The notes beneath the pieces were generated by a model that was given only the letters and a program-made list of their open reading frames with translations, ran no database searches and was not told the origin of the DNA. The translations under genes were made by a program, and so were the position numbers. Shown in pieces: positions 40,090 through 48,654 of a stretch of 64,000 bases of DNA. Location: NCBI RefSeq assembly GCF_000367365.1, contig NZ_BARF01000113.1, forward strand, positions 1 through 64,000, given 5' to 3'. The stretch comes from Streptomyces prunicolor NBRC 13075 (GTDB lineage: Bacteria; Actinomycetota; Actinomycetes; Streptomycetales; Streptomycetaceae). How positions within the stretch are numbered: the first letter of the stretch is position 1; the number at the start of each line of letters is the position of its first letter.

Positions 40090-41501
40090 ACGACTTCACC
40101 GACAGCTCTCGGGAACGAGCACTGGCCGAGGTGCTGCGGACGCACCCCGCCGTGGCCGATGCGGCCGTCATCGAGAGTACGGACGGGCGGAGGCTCTCTG
40201 CCCGGATCGTGCCCGACCCGGGTGCGGCGCCGATGCTTCACCGGTCCGCCGCCCTCGAAGCAGCCGGGCGACTCGGTGACCTCAGCTGGCACGAGCCGGC
40301 GAGTGGGGTGCGCGTCGCTGGATTCAATCGCAGCGAGACGGACTTCCTCCACCGGGAGATCTTCGCCGAGAACGCCTATTTCAGACACGGCATCACTTTG
40401 CCGCCCGGCGCGGTGGTGGTGGACGTCGGAGCGAACATAGGCATGTTCACGCTGTGCGCCGCGCTGCACAGTCCCGGTGCCCGGGTCATCGCCGTGGAAC
40501 CGGTCGCGGAACTGGCAGAGGCGGTCGCGCTGAACGCCGAACTCCATGGGGTGGACGCCACCTTGCTGTGCGGTGCGCTGGGCCGTGCCGAAGGCGAGAC
40601 CGAGTTCACCTTCTATCCCAACAACAGCGTGATGTCGGGCCGGTTCGCCGACGCCTCCGAGGATCTCGCCGTGCTGAAGGGCTACCTGCTCACTGGGCAG
40701 AACGCCGAGAAGGGAGCGCAGCTGGACCGGCTCGTCGCGGACCGGATGCGCGCCGAGCACAGGCGCGTGCGGGTCACCACGCTCGCGTGTCTGGCGGACG
40801 AACTCGGGCTTCGGCACATCGATCTGCTGAAGATCGATGTGGAGAAGGCGGAGGCCGAGGTCCTCGAGGGGGTCGGGGAGGCACTGTGGCCCCGGATCGA
40901 GCAGATCGTCATGGAGGTCCACGACACCGACGGTCGGCTGGATACCGTCCTCAAGGAGCTCCGCTCCCGGGGATTCGAGGTCGCGCACGAACAGGATCCG
41001 CGACTGCTCCTGACGCCTTGTCACAACGTGTACGCGCGACGGCCCGAGGCAGCGGCCGGGAGGGCGCTGGAGGCAGCATCGGCGTCCCCGTTCGACGGCG
41101 GCCCGACGCAGCGCGAGCTCGAACAGGAGCTGCGCGAACTCATCGCCCGGAGCCTGCCCTCGGCGGTGCCGCCGGATCGGTTCGCCGTGGTCGCGGATCT
41201 CGCCGTGGTGGACGGACAGCCTGCCGCACCGGGAGCGGTGCCGGACCTCGCCGATGGATCGCGTACCGCCATACTCGCCCGGATATGGGCGGGTCTGTTC
41301 GGCGCGGAGGCAGTGCAACCAGACGCCGACTTCTTCGATCTGGGCGGGGACTCCCTCACCGCTGTGCGGCTACTGGCCGAGATCGAGGCGGAACTCGGTG
41401 AAGGAGCGCTGGCCCCGGACCTGATCTTCACCGACAGCACGTTCGGGGCTCTGGCAGCCGCGATGGAGACCGACCCGCTTCCGGGGAGGGCAGTCAGCTG
41501 A
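40086..41501 (+). CDS. FkbM-type methyltransferase-PCP with interrupted A-domain vestiges
   Basis: The 471-residue protein starts with ~45 residues that look like the A8/A9 part of an adenylation C-terminal subdomain (LAEVLRTHPAVADAAVIESTDG). A FkbM-family SAM methyltransferase follows (VVVDVGANIGMFTLCAAL near residue 115, VIAVEPVAELAEAVALNAEL, LLKIDVEKAEAEVLEGVG). Near 345-395 it returns to the end of such a subdomain (LRELIARSLPSAVPPDRFAVV, with the A10 lysine lost). A carrier domain ends it (DFFDLGGDSLTAV, Ser423). This is the layout of a methyltransferase inserted between A8 and A10 with the A core deleted. It should methylate the chlorothreonyl or derived group received on its PCP. ATGA overlap with the SyrC-like gene. 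Confidence 0.85.
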   Translation: MNDFTDSSRERALAEVLRTHPAVADAAVIESTDGRRLSARIVPDPGAAPMLHRSAALEAAGRLGDLSWHEPASGVRVAGFNRSETDFLHREIFAENAYFRHGITLPPGAVVVDVGANIGMFTLCAALHSPGARVIAVEPVAELAEAVALNAELHGVDATLLCGALGRAEGETEFTFYPNNSVMSGRFADASEDLAVLKGYLLTGQNAEKGAQLDRLVADRMRAEHRRVRVTTLACLADELGLRHIDLLKIDVEKAEAEVLEGVGEALWPRIEQIVMEVHDTDGRLDTVLKELRSRGFEVAHEQDPRLLLTPCHNVYARRPEAAAGRALEAASASPFDGGPTQRELEQELRELIARSLPSAVPPDRFAVVADLAVVDGQPAAPGAVPDLADGSRTAILARIWAGLFGAEAVQPDADFFDLGGDSLTAVRLLAEIEAELGEGALAPDLIFTDSTFGALAAAMETDPLPGRAVS

Positions 41502-42766
41502 AGCAGTCCCTTGCCTGGCAGCTGCAGCGGGCGGCGCCGGCCTCGGCGGTAGTCGCCGGTCTGATCGCGGTGCTGATAGGCATCACCAGCTCAGCGGCGA
41601 TCGTCTTCACAGCGGCCAAGGCCGCGGGCGCCACATCCGATGAACTCGCCTCATGGATGCTGGTCCTGGGCATCGGCATGGGAGTCACCTGCATCGGGCT
41701 GTCCCTTCGCTACCGCACCCCCGTGGTCACGGCATGGTCCACACCCGGTGCCGCCCTGATGGCCAGTGGCCTCAAGGGAGTGACCATGGCGCAGGCTGTC
41801 GGTGCCTTCGTGGTCTCGGCGGCCTTCATCACACTCAGCGGAGCGACAGGCCGGTTCGAGCGGATCATGGACCGGATCCCGGTGCCCCTGACCGCGGGAC
41901 TCCTCGCCGGGGTGCTCGTTCAGTTCGGCACCCAGCTGTTCAGCACCATGCACGGCGGCTTCGCCGTGGTGTTTCCCATGTTCGCGACGTACCTGCTGTG
42001 CCGACGCTGGCTACCCCGGTACGCCGTCCTCGCAGCTCTGGCCGTGGGCGCCACGGCCGCCGCCACGGAAGGCTCGCTGCAACTGGGCAAGGTGGAACTC
42101 GCCGTTGCCGCACCGATCTTCACGGCTCCCGAATTCTCCTGGCAGGTGATCGTCAGTGTGGGGCTGCCGCTCTTCATCGTGACCATGGCCTCGCAGAACC
42201 TGCCAGGGGTAGCAGTACTGCGCAACGAGGGATACGGCGTCCCCATCTCACCACTGATCGGCTGGACCGGCGGAGTGAATCTGCTGCTGGCTCCGTTCGG
42301 CTGCTTCGGGCTCAACCTCGCCGCCATCACCGCCGCCATCTGTACCGGCCGAGAGGCCCACGAGGACCGGGACAGACGCTATCTGGCGGCCGTCTGGGCC
42401 GGCGTGTTCTACCTCTGCGTCGGCATCTTCGGCGGTGCCGTGGGCTCCCTGCTCACCGCGCTGCCCGCCGCCCTCGTGCTGGGGATCGCCGGACTGGGTC
42501 TGCTCGGGACCATCGCGGGCTCCCTCTCTTCGGCGCTCTCGGACGAGAAGTGGCGGGAGTCCGCGGTGGTCACGTTCCTGGCCACCGCCTCCGGCATGAC
42601 ACTGCTGGGAATCGGCTCCGCCTTTTGGGGTCTGCTCGCCGGTCTGCTCACCGCCCTGGTCACACGCGGCGGTCGCCGTGTCCTGGACAGCACGCCGCAG
42701 CGGCCCACGGTGCGGGCCGAATCGCCGAAAGTGCCAGAGAAAACCTTGCCCGGAGAGCCAATATGA
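41498..42766 (+). CDS. BenE-family benzoate/H+ symporter-like transporter
   Basis: The frame is open upstream of the first GTG (41570) and codes for a typical BenE N-terminus (SAVVAGLIAVLIGITSSAAIVF). No ATG or GTG precedes 41570 in that frame; a CTG at 41498 overlaps the upstream stop (CTGA) and has GGGGAGGG 7 nt before it, so I take CTG as the start. The ~422-residue protein has 11-12 membrane helices, with family motifs FSTMHGGFAVVFPMF, ASQNLPGVAVLRNEGY, and PFGCFGLNLAAITAAICTG. BenE proteins import benzoate-type acids. Inside a threonine-halogenation operon it suggests transport of an aromatic or carboxylate substrate or product. Confidence 0.85.
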   Translation: MKQSLAWQLQRAAPASAVVAGLIAVLIGITSSAAIVFTAAKAAGATSDELASWMLVLGIGMGVTCIGLSLRYRTPVVTAWSTPGAALMASGLKGVTMAQAVGAFVVSAAFITLSGATGRFERIMDRIPVPLTAGLLAGVLVQFGTQLFSTMHGGFAVVFPMFATYLLCRRWLPRYAVLAALAVGATAAATEGSLQLGKVELAVAAPIFTAPEFSWQVIVSVGLPLFIVTMASQNLPGVAVLRNEGYGVPISPLIGWTGGVNLLLAPFGCFGLNLAAITAAICTGREAHEDRDRRYLAAVWAGVFYLCVGIFGGAVGSLLTALPAALVLGIAGLGLLGTIAGSLSSALSDEKWRESAVVTFLATASGMTLLGIGSAFWGLLAGLLTALVTRGGRRVLDSTPQRPTVRAESPKVPEKTLPGEPI

Positions 42767-43524
42767 GCATCGCGACGAGTACGCGGAGCAAAGAGTCAGG
42801 GCGGTGGTTCCACCGTCCTGCCACACGGCCGACGGCCAGGCTCCGGCTGGTCTGTGTGCCGTACGCCGGAGCAGGGGCCGCGGCGTTCGGTACGTGGAGT
42901 GACCGGCTTCCCGCGGACGTCGAATTCGTCGGGGTACGGCTGCCCGGTCGGGAGAGCCGGCTGCGTGAACCCCCGTTCCGTGACTGGCGGGCACTGGCCG
43001 AGGCCTTCGGCGACGCATTGGACGAGCAGGTACGGTCTCCGTACGTGCTCTTCGGCCACAGCATGGGCGCCATGCTGACGTACGAGACGGTGGTACGCGG
43101 CAAGAGTCGTCGGCCCGAACACGTCATCCTCTCCGGCTGCAGGGCACCCGGTGTACAGCGTGCCCTCCCCGCGATCCATGACCTGCCGGACGAGCAGTTC
43201 AGAGGCGAACTCGGCCGGCTGGCCGGAACGCCCCGGGAGGTACTGGCCAATCCGCACCTCATGGCCGTACTCGAACCCATGCTCCGTGCGGACATCCAGC
43301 TTGCCGAGACCTGGTCGCACCGGACACCGCCGCCTGTTCCCGTGCCCGTCACGACCTTCTGGGGGACGGATGACGAGGTGGCACCGCCAGAGGCCGTGGC
43401 GGCCTGGCGGACGCTGGCACCCCATGGGATCAGGAGCCACGGCGTGCCCGGCGGTCATTTCTACCTCCAGGACCGTGCCTCGGAGTTCTTCCGCTTGCTG
43501 AACCGTGAACTCTCGCTTTGCTGA
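42763..43524 (+). CDS. Type II thioesterase
   Basis: A 253-residue alpha/beta hydrolase of the external TEII type: LVCVPYAGAGAAAFGTW near the start, GVRLPGRESRLREPP, nucleophile elbow FGHSMGAML (Ser), FWGTDDEVAPPEA (Asp) and PGGHFYL (His). These enzymes clear misprimed carriers or hydrolyse finished aminoacyl thioesters. Since there is no chain-terminating TE domain in the island, it may release the chlorothreonine-derived acid from the carrier. The ATG overlaps the transporter stop (ATATGA). Confidence 0.93.
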   Translation: MSIATSTRSKESGRWFHRPATRPTARLRLVCVPYAGAGAAAFGTWSDRLPADVEFVGVRLPGRESRLREPPFRDWRALAEAFGDALDEQVRSPYVLFGHSMGAMLTYETVVRGKSRRPEHVILSGCRAPGVQRALPAIHDLPDEQFRGELGRLAGTPREVLANPHLMAVLEPMLRADIQLAETWSHRTPPPVPVPVTTFWGTDDEVAPPEAVAAWRTLAPHGIRSHGVPGGHFYLQDRASEFFRLLNRELSLC

Positions 43525-43546
43525 CACAACGGAGGAGGAGCGGATC

Positions 43547-44734
43547 GTGAGATCCCCCTATTTCACCGCGGATCACGAGGTGTTCCGGGCCAAGGTCCGT
43601 ACTTTCCTGGCCGCCGAGGTGCTGCCCGACGCCGCGCGCTGGGAGCAGGAGGACGGACTCCCCCGTGAGCTGTGGAAGCTGTTCGGGGAGCAGGGCTACC
43701 TCGGGCTGCTCCACGCGAGCAGCGTGGGCGGCGGCCGGGACATGTTCACTTCGGTCGTCTTCCTGGAGGAGCTCGGACGCACGGGATTCGGAGGTCTGCG
43801 GGCCGCCGTCTCCGTCCATGCGTACATGGCCACCCACTACCTCGCCTGGGTCGGCAGTCGTGAGCTGCGCCGCACGTATCTGGAGCCGGCGGTGCGGGGC
43901 GACTCCGTGGCGGCCCTGGCGATCACCGAGCCGGCAGCCGGGTCCGATCTCGCGGGGCTGACCACCACGGCAACTCCGGACGGCGATCACTATGTGGTCA
44001 ACGGCACCAAGACGATGGTCAGCAACGGCATGGTGGCGGACTTCGCCGTCGTCGCCGTCCGCACCGGCGCGTCCGCCGACTCCGACAAGTCGGGTATGAC
44101 GGGGCTGTCTCTACTGGTGGTCGACTCCGACCTTCCCGGTATCAGCCGTGCGCCCGTGCGGACACTCGGCTGGCGTTCGGCCGGGACGGCCACCGTCGTC
44201 TACGACGACGTGCGTGTTCCGGCGGACCGTCTGATCGGACGGCTCAACAGCGGCTTCTACTACCTCGTGCGAGGACTGCAGCTGGAGCGGTTGGTGGCGG
44301 CCACGCTGGCACTGGGTGGCATCGAGCAGAGCCTCGACGACCTGCGCGGTTTCCTCCGGGGACGTCGAGTTGCGGGCAGTGTTCTCGCGGAGAAGCAGGC
44401 GCCCGTGCACCGCGTCGCGGATCTCGTCACCGAGCTGGCGGCTGCCCGGCAGCTTGTTCACCACACCGCCTGGCTCTACGACCAGGGAGAGCTGCCCACC
44501 GAGGAGTGCTCGATGGCCAAGCTCTACACCACCGAGCTGGCGTGCCGGCTGGCCGACACCAGTCTGCAACTGCAAGGGGCGCACGGCTACCTTGAGCAGT
44601 CCGACGCGGCCCGGGCATACCGCGACGCCCGAGCGGCCACGATTGCCGCCGGGCCCAGTGAGGTGATGCGGGATCTCATCGGACGGGCCGCGATGAGAGG
44701 GCCGGCCGGCAGGGGCGCAGGCGCACAGCGATGA
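43547..44734 (+). CDS. Acyl-CoA-dehydrogenase-like flavoprotein
   Basis: GTG at 43547 follows GGAGGAGG by 8 nt. The 395-residue protein has all three ACAD domains (YLGLLHASSVGGGRDMFTSVVFLEELGR; LAITEPAAGSDLAGLTTTA; LQLQGAHGYLEQ). The MCAD-type base (YEGT) is replaced by AAGP, but Glu247 in GLQLERLVAATLALG sits where isovaleryl-CoA dehydrogenase has its base. Carrier-bound aminoacyl substrates are usual for such enzymes in NRPS operons. In kutzneride biosynthesis KtzA, an ACAD-like enzyme, closes a cyclopropane from gamma-chloroisoleucyl-PCP. Here alpha-proton removal from 4-chlorothreonyl-PCP could drive loss of chloride or dehydrogenation. Confidence 0.9.
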   Translation: MRSPYFTADHEVFRAKVRTFLAAEVLPDAARWEQEDGLPRELWKLFGEQGYLGLLHASSVGGGRDMFTSVVFLEELGRTGFGGLRAAVSVHAYMATHYLAWVGSRELRRTYLEPAVRGDSVAALAITEPAAGSDLAGLTTTATPDGDHYVVNGTKTMVSNGMVADFAVVAVRTGASADSDKSGMTGLSLLVVDSDLPGISRAPVRTLGWRSAGTATVVYDDVRVPADRLIGRLNSGFYYLVRGLQLERLVAATLALGGIEQSLDDLRGFLRGRRVAGSVLAEKQAPVHRVADLVTELAAARQLVHHTAWLYDQGELPTEECSMAKLYTTELACRLADTSLQLQGAHGYLEQSDAARAYRDARAATIAAGPSEVMRDLIGRAAMRGPAGRGAGAQR

Positions 44735-46047
44735 ACGATCAGACCGCGGTGTTCTTCCTCTCCCTCGCCGTGGTCATCGGAATGGCCCGGTTCTGCGCGG
44801 TCGGGGCACGCAGACTGGGCCAGCCGGCTGTCGTCGGCGAGATCGTCGCGGGTATCGCGTTGGGCTCCACGCTGCTGTCTGATTCGTGGGGACCCTGGCG
44901 GGAGACCATCCCGTACGACGAAGTGCGGCCCCTTCTCGGGGCGTTGGCCAATGTCGGCCTTGCCCTGTTCATGTTCGTCATCGGCTACGAGATGGACCGT
45001 ACCTTTCTGCGAAGCAACGGCCGGCGGGCGCTCGGCGTCGCCGTCGGCTCGGTACTGCTGCCCTTGGTCGGCGGCTGCCTGGCGGCGATGCTCTATGCCC
45101 AGGAGCACGGTCCGTCGGGCGGTACGGGCTTCGTCCTGTTCATCGGGGTGGCTATGTCCGTGACCGCGTTTCCCGTGCTGGCGCGTATCCTCGCCGATCA
45201 GGGGTTGAACCGTTCGTACATCGGCCGCATCGCGATGGGGGCGGCAGCCATGAACGACCTGATCGCGTGGGCCTGCCTCGCCGTGGTCGCCGCGTTCTAC
45301 AGTTCGGCTCAGTCGTGGCGCATGACTCTCGTGCCCGTATATCTGGCCGCCGTCGTCCTGGTTGTGCGCCCGCTGGTGGCCAGGCTGCTGCGCGGTCGCA
45401 AGGACGGTGTGAAGGACTCGGCAGGCACCATGCTCGTGTTGGTCACTGGTCTGATGGGCACATGCGCGGCCGCGGAGTGGCTGGGCATCCACTTCATCTT
45501 CGGCGCGTTCATCTTCGGTGCGATCACGCCCAGGGAGAGCGACGAGAACAGGCTGCGCGTCGCGGTCATGGACGGATTGGAGAAGTCGGCTATGCAGATC
45601 CTGCTGCCGATCTACTTCGTCGTGGCTGGTACACGGGTCGATCTCGCCGCGTTTCGCGCCTCGCACATCGGTAGCCTGCTGGTGATGCTGTTCGTGGCGG
45701 TCGCGACGAAGATGCTCGGAGCCTATCTGGGCGCCTGGCTGTCGGGCATGCCGCGCAGCGATGCGCTGCCGATCGCCGTGTTGATGAACACCCGGGGTCT
45801 GACTGAGGTGGTGATCCTCACCGTAGGACTCCAACTGGGGCTCATCGACTCACAGTTCTACTCGGTGCTTGTCGTGATGGCGGTGCTGACCACGGTCATG
45901 ACCGGTCCGCTGCTGGGAGTGCTACGCCGGATCGAGCCGATGAACACGCATGCGGGCCCCGCCGGTGAGACTGTCGGGGAGGGAGCTGCCCCTGCCGGAG
46001 GCAAGGCCTCCGGCCGACGACTGACGTTCGGTCGACCGCGTCGATAA
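44731..46047 (+). CDS. KefB/NapA-type cation:proton antiporter
   Basis: The ATG overlaps the ACAD stop (ATGA). The 438-residue protein has about 12-13 membrane helices with motifs of monovalent cation/proton antiporter-2 family members (GQPAVVGEIVAGIALGSTLL; GVAMSVTAFPVLARILADQG; HFIFGAFIFGAITPRES; LMNTRGLTEVVILTVGLQLG). The C-terminal regulatory RCK domain of Kef is absent. Antiporters of this kind occur at the ends of NRPS and ionophore clusters. It may support transport or pH/ion tolerance. It is the last gene of the operon before IS debris. Confidence 0.9.
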   Translation: MNDQTAVFFLSLAVVIGMARFCAVGARRLGQPAVVGEIVAGIALGSTLLSDSWGPWRETIPYDEVRPLLGALANVGLALFMFVIGYEMDRTFLRSNGRRALGVAVGSVLLPLVGGCLAAMLYAQEHGPSGGTGFVLFIGVAMSVTAFPVLARILADQGLNRSYIGRIAMGAAAMNDLIAWACLAVVAAFYSSAQSWRMTLVPVYLAAVVLVVRPLVARLLRGRKDGVKDSAGTMLVLVTGLMGTCAAAEWLGIHFIFGAFIFGAITPRESDENRLRVAVMDGLEKSAMQILLPIYFVVAGTRVDLAAFRASHIGSLLVMLFVAVATKMLGAYLGAWLSGMPRSDALPIAVLMNTRGLTEVVILTVGLQLGLIDSQFYSVLVVMAVLTTVMTGPLLGVLRRIEPMNTHAGPAGETVGEGAAPAGGKASGRRLTFGRPRR

Positions 46048-46062
46048 GGTGCCTTTGTCCGC

Positions 46063-46092
46063 GGGTTCTGGGCTCTGGGTTCTGGGTTCTGG
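46063..46092. repeat. 7-nt tandem repeat after the operon
   Basis: Four consecutive 7-mers (GGGTTCT, GGGCTCT, GGGTTCT, GGGTTCT). It lies 16 nt after the antiporter stop. No function is apparent. Confidence 0.6.
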
Positions 46093-46114
46093 CACAGATC
46101 TTGGGGAGCGGTCG

Positions 46115-46250
46115 CGGAGGGTTACGAGCGCGGGATCATCCTACGGAGGAGTTCGAGTTCGGCGCGTCCGTAGAGCCGCCCCTTGAATTTTTGACGCGGT
46201 TCACGGCACCTTCGGTGCCGCCGGAGCTCCACGGAGCGCCAACGCGAGCC
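46115..46250 (-). pseudogene. ISL3-family transposase C-terminal remnant
   Basis: The minus strand shows GGTEGAVNRVKN in one frame, then FKGRLYGRAELELLRRMI in another. These correspond to the ISL3 transposase ending (TEGxVNxxKxxxRxMYGRAxxxLLRxR). A frameshift separates them and the rest of the gene is missing. It is mobile-element debris at the right end of the island. Confidence 0.6.
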
Positions 46251-46639
46251 GGCTCGCTCGGCTGCACAGACGCGGAGCACGGCCGCGAGCCGCGCACGCC
46301 AGTCGCCGCCCGCCTGTGCCGCACCGAGTTCGGCTTCGCCCACACCATCAGGCGACACCAGAACCACTCATGGACTCACGAACCGCCCACTGAGCATCCA
46401 GCAGGATCTCGGACATCGCGCCAGTGTCGGCAAGGGGCAGTTGGAACGCGCGATTGTCGGGTCGACACAACAGCCGTTCCCCTGCGTGCCCCCAGTCGCG
46501 CGGCCGGGCAGGAGCCCGTTTGCACGACGGCTGCACGCTTGGCCACCAAATGGCCACCGCGTCATCCCGAACCTACGCATTACGGCGCGTAGACCACGCA
46601 TGTCCGTTGAGCGCGAATCGCAAGGTCAAGGTCACACGG
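46251..46639. other. Right border region without genes
   Basis: About 390 nt with no convincing gene. It contains two TGGCCA palindromes spaced by CCAAA (46540-46560) and a 14-nt copy of the tRNA-Thr anticodon-stem sequence (ACCTACGCATTACG at 46572-46585, also in the tRNA at 46715-46728). It resembles leftover integration-site sequence; no integrase gene is present. Confidence 0.4.
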
Positions 46640-46659
46640 AAAAGCAAAAGCCCCAGGTC
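46640..46659. repeat. 20-nt direct repeat, right copy (possible attR)
   Basis: AAAAGCAAAAGCCCCAGGTC, identical to 10286-10305. It forms the distal arm and T-run of the tRNA-Thr terminator when read on the minus strand. Elements that integrate next to tRNA genes often duplicate such 3' flank sequence. Confidence 0.5.
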
Positions 46660-46681
46660 ACGGCGAGTGAGTCCTGAGGCT
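46641..46681 (-). terminator. Rho-independent terminator of tRNA-Thr
   Basis: On the minus strand AGCCTCAGG pairs with CCTGGGGCT (one G-U), the inner GTGA/TCAC pairs extend the stem, and TTTTGCTTTT follows. It begins 9 nt after the tRNA 3' end. Confidence 0.75.
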
Positions 46682-46689
46682 TCGGCAGA

Positions 46690-46762
46690 GCCGCCTTCGG
46701 GATTCGAACCCGAGACCTACGCATTACGAGTGCGTTGCTCTGGCCATCTGAGCTAAGGCGGC
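46690..46762 (-). tRNA. tRNA-Thr (anticodon CGU)
   Basis: On the minus strand the 73-nt sequence folds into a complete cloverleaf: acceptor GCCGCCT/AGGCGGC, D-arm AGCTCAGATGGCCAGAGC, anticodon arm with loop CTCGTAA (anticodon CGU, reading ACG), and T-arm with GGTTCGAATCC. CCA is not encoded. It is the probable integration target at the right end of the island. Confidence 0.95.
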
Positions 46763-46869
46763 GCGCTGTCCACACCATGGTGCGATCAGCAACGTCGGAA
46801 AGTCTACACAGTTTCCGGGGGTGCTCCGTACACCCCCCGGAGGCACCCCCGAACACAGCCGCGCCGAGG

Positions 46870-48534
46870 CTACGAGCAGCGCTTCCCCTCCCCCGGCGCC
46901 GTCCCCCGGAGCAGATACCGGTCGATCGCGGAGTCGATGCACGCACTACCTCGCCCGTACGCAGTGTGGCCGTCCCCCACATACGTCAGCAGACGGGCCG
47001 AGGAGAGCTGGTGGGCCAGGGACTGGGCCCAGCGGTACGGGGTCGCCGGGTCGCGGGTCGTGCCGACGACCACGATCGGGGCGGCGCCCTTCGCCTCGAT
47101 GCGGTGGGATTCGCCCGTCGCCTTGACCGGCCAGTACGCGCAGTTCAGGGAGGCCCAGGCGAGGCCCTCGCCGAAGACCGGGGACGCCTTCTCGAAGGCG
47201 GGGAGGGCTTTCTCGACCTGGTCGGGGGTCGAGAAAGCGGCTGGCAGATCGAGGCAGTTCACGGCGGCGTTGGCGAACATCAGGTTCGAGTAGCGGCCGT
47301 CGGCGTCACGCTCGTAGTAGCTGTCGGAGAGGACGAGCAGGCCCGCGCCGTCCTTCTCCTTCATCGCCGACGTGAGCGCCTCGCGCAACTGCGGCCAGGC
47401 CGCCTCGTCGTACATCGCCGCGATCACGCCGGTGGTGGCGAGCGCCTCGCCGAGCTTGCGGCCGTCCGCGTCGCCGGTGGGGATCGGGTGCGCGTCGAGC
47501 TTGCGGAAGAAGGCCTTCAGGTTCGTCCCGACCTTCGCGGGCCTCGTGCCCTTGCCGCCGAGCGGGCAGTCGGTCTGCCGCACGCAGTCCTTCGCGAAGG
47601 ACTGGAACGCCGTCTCGAAGCCCGCCGTCTGGTCGAGGTTCATCCGGCGCGCGGGCAGCGACGGATCCATCGCGCCGTCCAGGACGACACGGCCGACCCG
47701 GTCCGGGAACAGTCCCGCGTACGTCGCCCCGAGGAACGTCCCGTACGACGCCCCGACGTACGTCAGCTTCTTGTCCCCCAGCACCGCCCGCAGCATGTCC
47801 ATGTCCCGCGCCGCCTCGATGGTCGAGACATGGCGCAGGACATCGGGCGAGTGCGCACCGCAGCCCTCCGCGAACTTCTTGTACTCGCCCACGAGTTGAG
47901 TGGTCTCGCGCTGGTCGTCGGGGGTCGTGTCGGTCTGCGTGAACGTGTCCATGGCCCGCCCGCCGAGGCACTCGACGGGCTCGCTGCGGGCGACGCCGCG
48001 GGGGTCCATCGCGACCATGTCGTAGCGGGCGCGGACCTCCGCCGGGTAGCCGATCCCGGCGTACTGCTGGAGATAGCCGACCGCCGAACCGCCCGGCCCG
48101 CCCGGGTTCACCATCAGCGAACCGAGCGGCTTGCCCTTGCCGGTGGCCTTCTTGCGGGCGACCGCGAGCCGGATGTCCCCCGCGGCGGGCTTGGCGTAGT
48201 CCAGCGGCGCCTTCATCGTGGCGCACTCGAATCCGGGGACACCGCAGGTGTGCCAACCGAGCTTCTGCCCGTAGTACGACGTCAGGGTGGACGGCGTCGA
48301 CTGCGGCAGCGGGGCCAGCGCCACGTCGGCGGCCGGACTCGTCGCCGTCGTCGAACTCCCCGAGGAACACGCGGACACGAGCAGCGCGGCTACGGCGAGC
48401 AGCGTGCCGCCGGTCCGACGACCGCCTCGGCTCCGGCGACCTCGACTGACCTCGGCCTCACCGACCTCGGCCTCACTGGGCTGACTCGGCTGGCTGCTCC
48501 GGCTGGGCCGGCGATGGGGACGCCTGATCTGCAT
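46870..48534 (-). CDS. Secreted tripeptidyl aminopeptidase-like alpha/beta hydrolase, lipoprotein
   Basis: ATG at 48534. The ~554-residue precursor has an Arg-rich N-terminus, a hydrophobic signal and a lipobox (LLVSAC at about residues 50-55), so it should be anchored outside the cell membrane. The hydrolase core has MVNPGGPGGSAVGYLQQY (oxyanion region), the nucleophile elbow YVGASYGTFLG (Ser), and a C-terminal TAP-like domain (VVVGTTRDPATPYRWAQ with the Asp; GDGHTAYGRGSACID with the His). This matches the Streptomyces SlpD/SlpE/tripeptidyl-aminopeptidase family (clan SC). It lies just beyond tRNA-Thr in the conserved flank. Confidence 0.92.
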   Translation of the reverse strand: MQIRRPHRRPSRSSQPSQPSEAEVGEAEVSRGRRSRGGRRTGGTLLAVAALLVSACSSGSSTTATSPAADVALAPLPQSTPSTLTSYYGQKLGWHTCGVPGFECATMKAPLDYAKPAAGDIRLAVARKKATGKGKPLGSLMVNPGGPGGSAVGYLQQYAGIGYPAEVRARYDMVAMDPRGVARSEPVECLGGRAMDTFTQTDTTPDDQRETTQLVGEYKKFAEGCGAHSPDVLRHVSTIEAARDMDMLRAVLGDKKLTYVGASYGTFLGATYAGLFPDRVGRVVLDGAMDPSLPARRMNLDQTAGFETAFQSFAKDCVRQTDCPLGGKGTRPAKVGTNLKAFFRKLDAHPIPTGDADGRKLGEALATTGVIAAMYDEAAWPQLREALTSAMKEKDGAGLLVLSDSYYERDADGRYSNLMFANAAVNCLDLPAAFSTPDQVEKALPAFEKASPVFGEGLAWASLNCAYWPVKATGESHRIEAKGAAPIVVVGTTRDPATPYRWAQSLAHQLSSARLLTYVGDGHTAYGRGSACIDSAIDRYLLRGTAPGEGKRCS

Positions 48535-48654
48535 CGAACGAGCGTAACGCTGAGCGATCACTTGAATGCCCTGCGTGCGCGATCCACCCCGGACGAGTTA
48601 CGCCGTCAATCCCACGCCCGAAAGATCAGCCCCCACTCGGCCCGCGCAGCCGGT

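Noticed and set aside
10286..46659. Treating the island as an intact integrative element (AICE or prophage)
   Set aside because: No integrase, replication, transfer or phage structural gene is present; only decayed recombinase and transposase pieces remain.
46424..46756. Frame whose end reads across tRNA-Thr
   Set aside because: The C-terminal residues are simply the tRNA sequence translated; this is a common false gene call.
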